A stretch of DNA of 5,220 bases, taken from positions 1 to 5,220 of the forward strand of contig JBJOGJ010000266.1 in the NCBI GenBank assembly GCA_046048295.1, written 5' to 3'. How positions within the stretch are numbered: the stretch's first letter is position 1; every line of letters begins with the position of its first letter. Both the position numbers and the translations under genes were made by a program. The notes beneath the pieces were generated by a model. It saw only the letters and a list, made by a program, of their open reading frames with translations, was not told the DNA's origin and searched no databases. The DNA is from CBDCWA01 sp046048295. Its GTDB lineage: Bacteria > Pseudomonadota > Alphaproteobacteria > Rhizobiales > Hyphomicrobiaceae. Shown one piece after another: positions 1 through 5,220 of the stretch.

Positions 1-156
1 GCCTGTTAATCGTTGTGCCGAATTAGACCGCATCCGCCTTGCGAATTCCTTAAGAGTTCCATTGTGCGACGCTGCAAAAGGTTTTGTTAAAGGATTGCGG
101 GTTTAATCGTCAGGTATGCCGAGTTTCAGGCACGTCATTGCAAGGGTTTCGGAAAG
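1..156 (+). promoter_or_regulatory. Non-coding leader upstream of the EPS genes
   Basis: No convincing gene lies here. The stretch is clearly more AT-rich than the coding DNA that follows and contains four TTAA tetramers (6-9, 50-53, 87-90, 103-106), as expected of a promoter or operator region for the downstream genes. I could not find a -35/-10 pair good enough to call. A loosely repeated motif of the type TGC-A/G-rich-GGTTT occurs at 73-85, 97-104 and 139-149. A sigma-54-like motif with one base too few between its halves lies at 129-142. The ribosome site of the first gene is most likely AAGGG at 142-146, ten bases before the ATG at 157; GGAAAG at 151-156 touches the ATG and is too close to serve. 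Calling this the promoter region is inference from position and composition. Confidence 0.5.
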
Positions 157-831
157 ATGTCGCCGCGTCTCCACTGGTTGGTCGTGTTGCTCTCGCTTTC
201 GCTGGCGGGCTGTGCGCATGGGCCGGGCTGGCCCATCGAGGCGAGCGGGCTTGGCGGAAACGTCAAGGACAGCGGCTGGTCGACGCGGGTCGTCTCGGCG
301 GAGGTCTACGAGGGACCTGCGCCTGTCAGCCCGGCGATACTCGGCGGGCCCAAGGCCGTCGCCGACAGTGATGGCCCCTATCTGCTCGATACAGGTGACG
401 AACTCAGGGTGTTCATCTACGGACACCCCAACCTGTCGCGCATCTACAAGGTCGATCACGGCGGCAAGATCTCCATCCCGCTGGTCGGCAACATCAACGC
501 CCGCGGACTTACGACCTACGGCCTGGAGCGCAAGATCAAGGGAACCCTCGGCGCGCGCTACATTCGCGATCCGCAGGTATCGATCGACGTTTTCCGCAAC
601 CGCCCCTTCTTCATCCTCGGCGAGGTGCGCAATCCCGGCGCCTTCGCCTACGTCAACGGAATGACCGTGGAATCGGCGGTGGCCATTGCCGGCGGATACT
701 CCGAGCGCGCCAGCATGGAGCGCATGCGGATCAGCCGGCGGATAAACGGGCTCGTCGAGACCATGGAGGTCCCCTCCGACTACGTCGTGATGCCCGGCGA
801 TACCGTTTACGTTTTCGAACGCTTCTTCTGA
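157..831 (+). CDS. Polysaccharide export outer-membrane lipoprotein (Wza/OPX family, short form)
   Basis: This 224-residue protein is an outer-membrane polysaccharide export (OPX) lipoprotein, a family that forms the periplasmic and outer-membrane conduit for exopolysaccharide or capsule. Residues 1-19 are a lipoprotein signal: an Arg/His-containing start, a Leu/Val-rich core, and a lipobox L16-A17-G18-C19, so Cys19 should be lipidated. A low-complexity linker follows. The Poly_export domain spans about 73-146, opening with the typical YLLDTGDELRV pattern and continuing through GGKISIPLVG. An SLBB-like beta-grasp unit begins near 149 with FILGEVRNPG (152-161) and AGGY (178-181). The C-terminal end carries VMPGDTVYV. 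Escherichia coli Wza is about 380 residues; this protein stops after one SLBB unit and has no C-terminal amphipathic helix, so it may need a separate outer-membrane partner. The ATG at 157 is chosen because it puts the signal peptide at the N-terminus. It is first in the gene row, 58 bp before the GT4 gene. Confidence 0.93.
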   Translation: MSPRLHWLVVLLSLSLAGCAHGPGWPIEASGLGGNVKDSGWSTRVVSAEVYEGPAPVSPAILGGPKAVADSDGPYLLDTGDELRVFIYGHPNLSRIYKVDHGGKISIPLVGNINARGLTTYGLERKIKGTLGARYIRDPQVSIDVFRNRPFFILGEVRNPGAFAYVNGMTVESAVAIAGGYSERASMERMRISRRINGLVETMEVPSDYVVMPGDTVYVFERFF

Positions 832-837
832 GACACT

Positions 838-880
838 CTCCGCGGTCGGTGTCCGGCCTGTTGCAGGCAAGCGCGCGGAG
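838..880 (+). promoter_or_regulatory. Intergenic hairpin covering the ribosome site of the GT4 gene
   Basis: Between the export lipoprotein gene and the glycosyltransferase gene, CTCCGCG (838-844) is perfectly complementary to CGCGGAG (874-880). Inside it a second dyad, GCCTG (856-860) with CAGGC (864-868), closes a TTG loop. The 3' arm of the outer stem contains GGAG (877-880), the best Shine-Dalgarno match for the TTG start at 890, at a spacing of nine bases. A folded transcript would hide that site. No T-run follows, so it does not look like an intrinsic terminator. The complementarity is read directly; a role in translation control or mRNA stability is inference. Confidence 0.45.
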
Positions 881-889
881 TGGAAGAAG

Positions 890-2041
890 TTGCGTATCCT
901 ACACATTCTCAGGGCGCCTGTCGGCGGACTGTTCCGGCACGTCTCTGATCTGGCCCGTGCCCAGACGGCGGCAGGTCACTGCGTGGGCGTCATCGCCGAC
1001 AGTTCCAGCCGCGACGGCCTGACCGCCGGGCGCCTCGATGCGCTCGCCTCCGATCTTCCCCTCGGCCTCTCGCTGGTTGCGATGAGCCGAAGCATCGGCG
1101 CGCGCGACATGGGGGCGGCGGTGTCTGCGGCCAGGATCGCAACGCGCCTCAACGCAGAAATCCTGCATGGTCATAGCGCCAAGGGTGGGGCCTATGCCCG
1201 CATCGCCGGTGCGCTGATGAGCGTGCGCGGCAATTCCGCCAGGTGCTTCTACACCCCGCATGGCGGCAGCCTCCACTATGCACCTCGCTCGCTCAGCGGA
1301 CGGCTCTATCTGGGTCTCGAGCGCAGGCTTGCCGGTTGGACGACGGGTATCATCTTCGAGAGCGAGTACGCTCGCCGTGCTTTCGAGCAGAAGGTCGGCG
1401 ATACCGCCTGCCCGCAGCGCGTCATTCCCAATGGGCTGCTCGACGGCGAATTCAGTCTGAACGAGCCCGACAGCGAGGCCACGGACCTGTTGTTCATCGG
1501 CGAGTTGCGCATGCTCAAGGGCGTCGACGTCCTGCTCGAAGCCATCGCCTTGCTGCAGGGTTACCGGGATCTTTCGCTCACCGTGGTTGGGGACGGACCG
1601 GACGCGGACACCTTCAAGGCGCTGGCCACGCGCCTCGGCATCAGCCAAGCCGTAACCTTCGCCGGCGCCATGCCGGCGCGAGCCGCATTTCGCCGTGGGC
1701 GCGTCCTCGTCGTTCCCTCACGCGCTGAAAGCCTGCCCTACATCGTGCTCGAGGCTGCAGCAGCGGGTGTGCCACTGATCGCGACAGACGTCGGCGGCAT
1801 TCCAGAAATCGTACAAGGCACGGACGTCGCGCTGGTGCCCGCCGGAGACTCCACTGCGCTCGCCAAGGGGATGATGGCGGTGCTCACCGACCCGGATGTC
1901 GCTCAACGCCGTGCGCTGGAGCTCAGGGACGCCGTGAAGGCACGCTATACGGTCGATGCCATGGCCCGATCCATCAGCGATTTCTACGGCTGGACGGCGG
2001 CTCCGTTAACCAATTCGGCCACGTCCTTAACGTATCCCTGA
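890..2041 (+). CDS. GT4-family glycosyltransferase (GT-B fold)
   Basis: This 383-residue cytoplasmic enzyme should transfer a sugar from a nucleotide-sugar donor to a lipid-linked oligosaccharide; donor and acceptor cannot be told from sequence. The N-terminal Rossmann half starts with the typical MRILHILRAPVGGLFRHV pattern and contains HGHSAKGG (93-100). The C-terminal half (Glycos_transf_1) has the donor-phosphate segment GELRMLKG (204-211, with R207 and K210), VVGDGPD, and the retaining GT4 EX7E signature at E280 and E288 within SRAESLPYIVLEAAAAGVP. Length is normal for the family. The start is TTG at 890: it gives the expected N-terminus, no ATG or GTG lies in frame between the previous gene and it, and GGAG sits nine bases upstream. 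A rare start codon plus a ribosome site inside a hairpin suggests modest or regulated translation. The last dozen residues (Ser/Thr/Pro-rich) lie past the usual fold and are encoded by DNA holding an inverted repeat upstream of a sigma-54 promoter. Confidence 0.93.
   Translation: MRILHILRAPVGGLFRHVSDLARAQTAAGHCVGVIADSSSRDGLTAGRLDALASDLPLGLSLVAMSRSIGARDMGAAVSAARIATRLNAEILHGHSAKGGAYARIAGALMSVRGNSARCFYTPHGGSLHYAPRSLSGRLYLGLERRLAGWTTGIIFESEYARRAFEQKVGDTACPQRVIPNGLLDGEFSLNEPDSEATDLLFIGELRMLKGVDVLLEAIALLQGYRDLSLTVVGDGPDADTFKALATRLGISQAVTFAGAMPARAAFRRGRVLVVPSRAESLPYIVLEAAAAGVPLIATDVGGIPEIVQGTDVALVPAGDSTALAKGMMAVLTDPDVAQRRALELRDAVKARYTVDAMARSISDFYGWTAAPLTNSATSLTYP
2004..2032. repeat. Inverted repeat CGTTAA-N17-TTAACG upstream of the sigma-54 promoter
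   Basis: CGTTAA at 2004-2009 and TTAACG at 2027-2032 are perfect inverted half-sites, 23 bp centre to centre, within the last codons of the GT4 gene. They lie about 50-78 bp before the predicted sigma-54 transcription start. Enhancer-binding activators of sigma-54 bind upstream of their promoters, so this is a possible activator or accessory-factor site. The repeat is seen directly, but its six-base arms are short enough to occur by chance; the function is inference. Confidence 0.25.
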
Positions 2042-2054
2042 CGCGCGGCGCCGA

Positions 2055-2072
2055 TTGGCACGGTCCCTGCTT
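2055..2072 (+). promoter_or_regulatory. Sigma-54 (RpoN) -24/-12 promoter for the phosphotransferase gene
   Basis: The sequence reads TTGGCACG (2055-2062), four bases (2063-2066), then CTGCTT (2067-2072). The known RpoN consensus is YTGGCACG-N4-TTGCW. The essential GG (2057-2058) and GC (2069-2070) are present with exactly ten bases between them. Only the first T of the -12 block differs (C at 2067). Counting the C at 2070 as -12 puts transcription start near 2082, leaving a leader of about 35 bases before the ATG at 2117. It sits in an intergenic gap just before a gene on the same strand, where a real promoter would be. If functional, the phosphotransferase and the ligase/polymerase downstream would need an ATP-driven enhancer-binding activator, which is not encoded in this window. 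Confidence 0.72.
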
Positions 2073-2114
2073 TCCCGTCTGCAAGCCAAACCTTTGCAGC
2101 AAGGAAAGCAGACC
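2062..2114 (+). promoter_or_regulatory. Nested hairpin sequestering the phosphotransferase ribosome site
   Basis: CTGCTTTCC (2067-2075) is perfectly complementary to GGAAAGCAG (2103-2111). Inside, CTGCAA (2079-2084) pairs with TTGCAG (2094-2099) around a nine-base loop, separated from the outer stem by a symmetric 3/3 internal loop. GGT (2062-2064) can also pair with ACC (2112-2114) past a two-base bulge. Fifteen perfect pairs plus the extension in 53 bases is well beyond background. The Shine-Dalgarno AAGGA (2101-2105), 11 bases before the ATG at 2117, lies partly in the outer 3' arm. There is no T-run. The outer 5' arm overlaps the -12 element and is upstream of the predicted sigma-54 start, so only read-through mRNA could form the outer stem. 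Confidence 0.6.
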
Positions 2115-2116
2115 AT

Positions 2117-3628
2117 ATGGCTAACGCCGAATTCAGTACCGGGGACCGCGCCGGCGTTCTGATGCGCTCGCACGGGTCGCTGCCCCGCCTGGCGGATTTC
2201 CGGACCACGGACAGTACACGCCTGATCTCACATGATGTTCTGGCCGGCCTCGTGAAGCTCGGCGAGTTTGCGATGCTGGCGGCACTTGGAATTGCCATCG
2301 CCGTCGCGTATGTGCCGCAGCAGCACTACTTCGCCTCCTACCTCTATCCGGCCGCAAGCATCGGCACCGCCTTCGTCGCCGTTGCGCTGATGGACATCAT
2401 GGGCATCTACCGCACCAAGACCGTCACGCGCTCGATTCTGCACGTCCCGACCGCCGTAACCGCCTGGATGATCGCGCTCGGGCTCCTCGTTGCGGTGATC
2501 TTCTTCTTCAAGGCCAGCAGCAGCATTTCCCGCGTCTGGCTCCTGTCTTGGTTCCTTGCGGGCTCCGGTGGCCTCATTGCGTCGCGCTGTCTGCTCAGCA
2601 TGCTGATGCGCAAGTGGGCCAGGCAGCGTCGCCTCAACAAGCGTGCCGTTGTCTACGGTGCCGGCGCCGAAGGCGAAGTCGTTCTCAGGGCCCTCGAAGG
2701 CGACCTCGAAACCGACATCCGAATCTGCGGGGTGTTCGATGACCGCAACAGCCCGCGCAGCCCCGGTCTTACATTTGGCTATCCGAGGCTCGGGAACCTC
2801 AACGAACTCCTCCGGTTCGTGCGCAAGACCCGTGTCGACCTGGTCATCCTGTCCCTGCCACTCGCGGCCGAGAAGCGGCTCGTCGGGATGCTCGACACCC
2901 TGAGCGTCCTGCCCGTCGACATCCGCCTCGCAGGCCCGACGTCGCAACTCCACTTCAACCCGCGCGCCTACTCCTATATCGGCAATGTCGCGATGCTCGA
3001 TCTGGCGGACAAGCCGATCAAGGACTGGGGCAGCATGGCAAAGTCGCTGTTCGATCGCGTCGTGGCGTTTGCCGCGCTCGTCGCGCTTGCCCCGCTGATG
3101 GCGGTCGTCGCTGCGGCGATCCGGTTGGACAGCAAGGGCCCGGTGCTGTTCAAGCAGAAGCGCTATGGCTTTAACAACAAGTTGATCGAGATCTACAAGT
3201 TCCGCTCGATGTATACGGACATGGCGGACGCACAGGCCGCGAAGCTCGTCACCAAGGACGACCCGCGGGTAACGCCGGTTGGACGCTTCATCCGCAAGAC
3301 GAGCATCGACGAGTTGCCGCAGCTCTTCAACGTTCTCACCGGCCAGCTTTCGCTCGTCGGCCCGCGGCCCCACGCCCTGCAGGCAAAGGCCGCCGACAAG
3401 CTCTACGATCAGGCCGTTTCCAACTACTTCGCGCGCCACAAGGTGAAGCCCGGCATCACCGGCTGGGCACAGATCAACGGCTGGCGGGGCGAAACCGATA
3501 CGGAGGAGAAACTGCGCCGTCGCGTCGAGCACGACCTCTACTACATCGACAACTGGTCGCTGTTCTTCGACATCTACATTCTCATCAAGACGCCGCTCGC
3601 GCTCCTGAAGACCGATAGCGCCTACTGA
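2117..3628 (+). CDS. Undecaprenyl-phosphate hexose-1-phosphate transferase (WcaJ-type polyprenyl glycosylphosphotransferase)
   Basis: This 503-residue inner-membrane enzyme starts repeat-unit synthesis by moving a hexose-1-phosphate (often glucose) from a UDP-sugar to undecaprenyl phosphate. Four hydrophobic segments lie at about 46-66, 72-95, 111-131 and 138-162. A Rossmann-like CoA_binding_3 domain follows (about 176-290) with GAGAEG (181-186). A hydrophobic helix at 311-334 leads into the catalytic Bac_transf domain (to 503), with KGPVLFKQKRYG (340-351), KFRSMYTD (361-368), the Asp-Glu pair D398-E399 in SIDELPQLFNV, LVGPRP (413-418) and KPGITGWAQINGWRG (444-458). Asp of the Asp-Glu pair is the known nucleophile in this superfamily. 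The length fits full-length WcaJ-type enzymes rather than short ExoY or PglC types. The ATG at 2117 has AAGGA upstream. Its 75-bp upstream gap holds a sigma-54 promoter and a hairpin; the next gene follows after 11 bp, so both are probably co-transcribed. The sugar is not determined by sequence. Confidence 0.95.
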   Translation: MANAEFSTGDRAGVLMRSHGSLPRLADFRTTDSTRLISHDVLAGLVKLGEFAMLAALGIAIAVAYVPQQHYFASYLYPAASIGTAFVAVALMDIMGIYRTKTVTRSILHVPTAVTAWMIALGLLVAVIFFFKASSSISRVWLLSWFLAGSGGLIASRCLLSMLMRKWARQRRLNKRAVVYGAGAEGEVVLRALEGDLETDIRICGVFDDRNSPRSPGLTFGYPRLGNLNELLRFVRKTRVDLVILSLPLAAEKRLVGMLDTLSVLPVDIRLAGPTSQLHFNPRAYSYIGNVAMLDLADKPIKDWGSMAKSLFDRVVAFAALVALAPLMAVVAAAIRLDSKGPVLFKQKRYGFNNKLIEIYKFRSMYTDMADAQAAKLVTKDDPRVTPVGRFIRKTSIDELPQLFNVLTGQLSLVGPRPHALQAKAADKLYDQAVSNYFARHKVKPGITGWAQINGWRGETDTEEKLRRRVEHDLYYIDNWSLFFDIYILIKTPLALLKTDSAY

Positions 3629-3639
3629 GGACGAAGCCA

Positions 3640-4986
3640 ATGTCCGCGCCAGTGGCGACATGGACCGGCAGCGACGCCGGCCGCTCGAAAAGTGCCGTGC
3701 ACCGGCTCATGCTGGCGACCGTCTGGCTGGCGGTCGCTTCCGGGGCCGTTGTGTTCTCGGAACCGGCGCCGGTCGACGCGCTCACCATGGCCCTGATCGT
3801 CGGCTTGCCCGCGGCCGGACTGGTTGTCCTCAATTCCGCGATCTGCGTCACGTTCGCGTTCTGGCTGATCGCAGCCGCAGCCGCCTTCATCTCGTCGAGC
3901 CAGGCCTATGAATTCGACGTCGCCACGAAGCACTCGGCCATCTCACTCTATCTCTATCTCGCGTTCTTCGTCTTCGCGGGCTTCGTCGCCGCCAGGCCAA
4001 AGGCTCATACCGACCTGATATTCCGCGCCTACACAGCCGGCGCTCTCATTGCCTCGATCGCGGGGATCATCGGCTACTTCGGGCTCCTTCCGGGCGCCGC
4101 CGAACTCTTCACCAAATACGGTCGCGCGGCAGGTCCGTTCAAGGATCCGAACGTATTCGGTCCCTTCGTCATCCCGGCCATCCTCTACACATTCCACCGC
4201 ATGTTCAGCGAGGGCCGGCGCGGGCCATGGCAGGTCGTGCTGCTCGCCATCATGCTGTTCGCGGTGCTGATCAGCTTTTCGCGCGGTGCATGGGCCAACC
4301 TGTTCATCGCCGTTACGATCTATGGCGCCATGACGTTCGTCGTCTCGCAAACCAACTGGCAGCGCGTTGGCCTCATCGTATTGGCGACCGGCGGGCTCGC
4401 CACCATGGCGCTGCTGGTTGCCGTCGCCTTGCAGTTCGACAATATCGCCAAGCTGATGAACGAACGCGCGCAACTCACGCAGAGCTACGACGTCGGACCC
4501 AACGGCCGGTTCGGGGGGCAGGAGAAGGCGCTCGGGCTCATCGCCGAGCACCCGCTCGGGATCGGCGCGCTCGAATTCGCCGGACGTCATCACCACGAGG
4601 AGGTGCATAACGTCTACCTCAGCATGTACCTGAATGCCGGTTGGCTGGGCGGCACGGTCTATCTCGCGCTCATGGTGCTCACCTGTCTCTACGGATTGCG
4701 CCGGGCGTTCCGTCGAAGTCCCGTGCAGCCGCTGCTCATCGTGGCCGTCGCCGCCTTCATGGGCAATGTCCTGGAGGGCCTCATCGTCGACGTCGACCAC
4801 TGGCGACATCTCTATCTGCTGATGGCGATCGTGTGGGGGCTCGCCGCGACGACCCATTCCCTGGCGCGCGTTCCACGACGGCCTGTGCGTATCGTTGCTC
4901 CGGCGCGGCGGGCGTCGGCGCTGATCGCCGCACGCCGTCTCAGGCGACCCAAGCGGCCGGCCCGGCTCGTTGCCGGACCGGCGTGA
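3640..4986 (+). CDS. O-antigen ligase/polymerase-family membrane protein (Wzy/WaaL-like)
   Basis: This 448-residue polytopic inner-membrane protein belongs to the Wzy_C/O-antigen ligase group, which joins undecaprenyl-linked glycans in the periplasm. About ten hydrophobic segments are visible, including around 23-40, 48-66, 69-86, 100-117, 128-150, 172-187, 198-212, 219-236, 242-265, 335-351, 363-381 and 388-403; some may merge. Family marks are GPFKDPNVFGPFVIPA (165-180), SFSRGAWANL (212-221), NGRFGGQEKAL (288-298) and HNVYLSMYLNAGWLGG (323-338). The last fits the WaaL-type pattern H[NSQ]-X9-G-X2-G, with H323 probably in the large periplasmic loop. Residues 410-443 form an Arg-rich, presumably cytoplasmic tail. 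The ATG at 3640 has GAGGA (3627-3631), which overlaps the stop of the phosphotransferase gene, so translation may be coupled. Sequence alone does not separate polymerase from ligase; the EPS setting without lipid A genes favours a Wzy-type polymerase. Confidence 0.88.
   Translation: MSAPVATWTGSDAGRSKSAVHRLMLATVWLAVASGAVVFSEPAPVDALTMALIVGLPAAGLVVLNSAICVTFAFWLIAAAAAFISSSQAYEFDVATKHSAISLYLYLAFFVFAGFVAARPKAHTDLIFRAYTAGALIASIAGIIGYFGLLPGAAELFTKYGRAAGPFKDPNVFGPFVIPAILYTFHRMFSEGRRGPWQVVLLAIMLFAVLISFSRGAWANLFIAVTIYGAMTFVVSQTNWQRVGLIVLATGGLATMALLVAVALQFDNIAKLMNERAQLTQSYDVGPNGRFGGQEKALGLIAEHPLGIGALEFAGRHHHEEVHNVYLSMYLNAGWLGGTVYLALMVLTCLYGLRRAFRRSPVQPLLIVAVAAFMGNVLEGLIVDVDHWRHLYLLMAIVWGLAATTHSLARVPRRPVRIVAPARRASALIAARRLRRPKRPARLVAGPA
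4956..4982. terminator. Strong GC hairpin between convergent genes; possible non-canonical terminator
   Basis: Arms GCCGGCCCGGC (4956-4966) and GCCGGACCGGC (4972-4982) pair at 10 of 11 positions (one C/A mismatch) around the loop TCGTT. The structure ends one base before the TGA of the ligase/polymerase gene and lies 14-40 bases past the stop of the convergent gene. Neither side has a T-run, so it is not a classical intrinsic terminator. It could protect 3' ends or pause polymerase where the two genes meet. It encodes part of the Arg-rich tail, and GC-rich coding DNA forms such dyads fairly often. Confidence 0.35.
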
Positions 4987-4995
4987 CGTTGCGGC

Positions 4996-5220
4996 CTAGA
5001 ACTTGCCCGGCGTCGCCTTCACGTCCGGCGGGTCGATCTCGATCCGCATTGCCTTGATGAACAGTCCCGTCCCGAGATAAGCGGTTGCCATCTGCGTGAT
5101 CTCTACGATTTCGCGCGGCGAGAAGTGGGCCGCCAGGTTGTTGAACGTCTCGTCGTCGACATCGCCCTTGTTCAGCAGAAGCTGGTCGAGATAGGCGAGC
5201 ATCGCCTGTTGATCGGCGGT
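4996..5220 (-). CDS. Carboxymuconolactone decarboxylase / AhpD-like family protein, C-terminal part
   Basis: The last 74 residues of a - strand protein are visible, ending at the TAG at 4998-4996. The frame stays open through the right edge: six further codons lie before the Met at 5202, so the true start is outside the window and that Met is internal. The visible part reads as the helical C-terminus of the carboxymuconolactone decarboxylase family, with a Gln/Leu-rich helix near the edge and then FSPREIVEITQMATAYL, followed by a helix ending in IEID. The family includes true 4-carboxymuconolactone decarboxylases, AhpD-type peroxidase partners and many uncharacterised members. The Cys-X2-Cys that would mark an AhpD-like redox enzyme should lie upstream, out of view, so the activity is undecided. 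It converges on the EPS genes with 9 bp between stop codons and is probably functionally unrelated to them. Confidence 0.75.
   Translation of the reverse strand, partial: TADQQAMLAYLDQLLLNKGDVDDETFNNLAAHFSPREIVEITQMATAYLGTGLFIKAMRIEIDPPDVKATPGKF

Noticed and set aside
62..90. Possible sigma-70-type promoter TTGTGC-N17-TGTTAA
   Set aside because: Only about three of six bases match the consensus in each box, which is too weak to separate from chance.
87..106. Possible CtrA site from paired TTAA tetramers
   Set aside because: The CtrA consensus is TTAA-N7-TTAA. Here the gap is 12, and 17 for the pair in the GT4 gene tail, so neither fits.
37..145. Long-range pairing of CCTTGC (37-42) with GCAAGG (140-145) masking the first gene's ribosome site
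   Set aside because: Six pairs across about 100 bases with no supporting nested stem; expected by chance.
84..371. Short + strand open frame starting in the leader
   Set aside because: It overlaps the export gene in another frame and its translation turns Arg/Gly-rich with no domain.
838..880. Intrinsic terminator after the export lipoprotein gene
   Set aside because: A hairpin is present but no T-run follows, and its 3' arm contains the next gene's ribosome site.
103..906. Open frame on the - strand opposite the export lipoprotein
   Set aside because: The + strand has a signal peptide, lipobox and Poly_export domain; the - strand translation shows nothing recognisable.
2228..3661. Very long open frame on the - strand opposite the phosphotransferase gene
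   Set aside because: It is antisense to a gene with full family motifs. Its translation is a Glu/Asp/Arg/His-rich mix with no recognisable domain, typical of the antisense frame of GC-rich genes.
3943..4857. Long open frame on the - strand opposite the ligase/polymerase gene
   Set aside because: Same composition artefact; low-complexity charged translation with no domain, against a clear membrane protein on the other strand.
1..5220. CRISPR array, tRNA, rRNA, insertion sequence or phage elements
   Set aside because: I saw no regularly spaced repeats, tRNA-like cloverleaf, transposase motifs or terminal inverted repeats on either strand.

Overview
The window carries part of an exopolysaccharide or capsule-type locus from a GC-rich bacterium. 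GC-rich third positions, the gene families, and the mix of a short outer-membrane export lipoprotein with a long WcaJ-type phosphotransferase suggest an alphaproteobacterium, perhaps Hyphomicrobiales. That placement is inference, because there is no rRNA or other taxonomic marker here.

Layout: bases 1-156 are a non-coding leader, AT-rich relative to the rest. Four genes follow on the + strand: a Wza-type polysaccharide export lipoprotein (157-831), a GT4 glycosyltransferase starting at TTG (890-2041), a polyisoprenyl-phosphate hexose-1-phosphate transferase (2117-3628), and a multi-membrane-span O-antigen ligase/polymerase-family protein (3640-4986). A convergent gene on the - strand, the C-terminal end of a carboxymuconolactone decarboxylase (AhpD-like) family protein, stops 9 bp beyond the last EPS gene and runs off the right edge.

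Together the genes cover several steps of a Wzx/Wzy-type pathway. The phosphotransferase puts the first sugar-phosphate on undecaprenyl phosphate, the GT4 enzyme adds a later sugar on the cytoplasmic face, the Wzy/WaaL-family protein polymerises or transfers the lipid-linked glycan in the periplasm, and the lipoprotein is an outer-membrane export component. The flippase, the Wzc/ExoP-type co-polymerase and further glycosyltransferases are not in the window.

The most notable content is regulatory. The gap before the phosphotransferase gene holds a near-consensus sigma-54 promoter (-24 TTGGCACG, four bases, -12 CTGCTT), overlapped by a nested hairpin whose 3' arm contains the gene's Shine-Dalgarno sequence. 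The predicted sigma-54 start lies downstream of the hairpin's outer 5' arm. Read-through mRNA could therefore hide the ribosome site while sigma-54 mRNA leaves it open. The gap before the GT4 gene holds a second hairpin that also covers the ribosome site of a TTG start. These are readings from sequence only; no folding, search or expression data were available.
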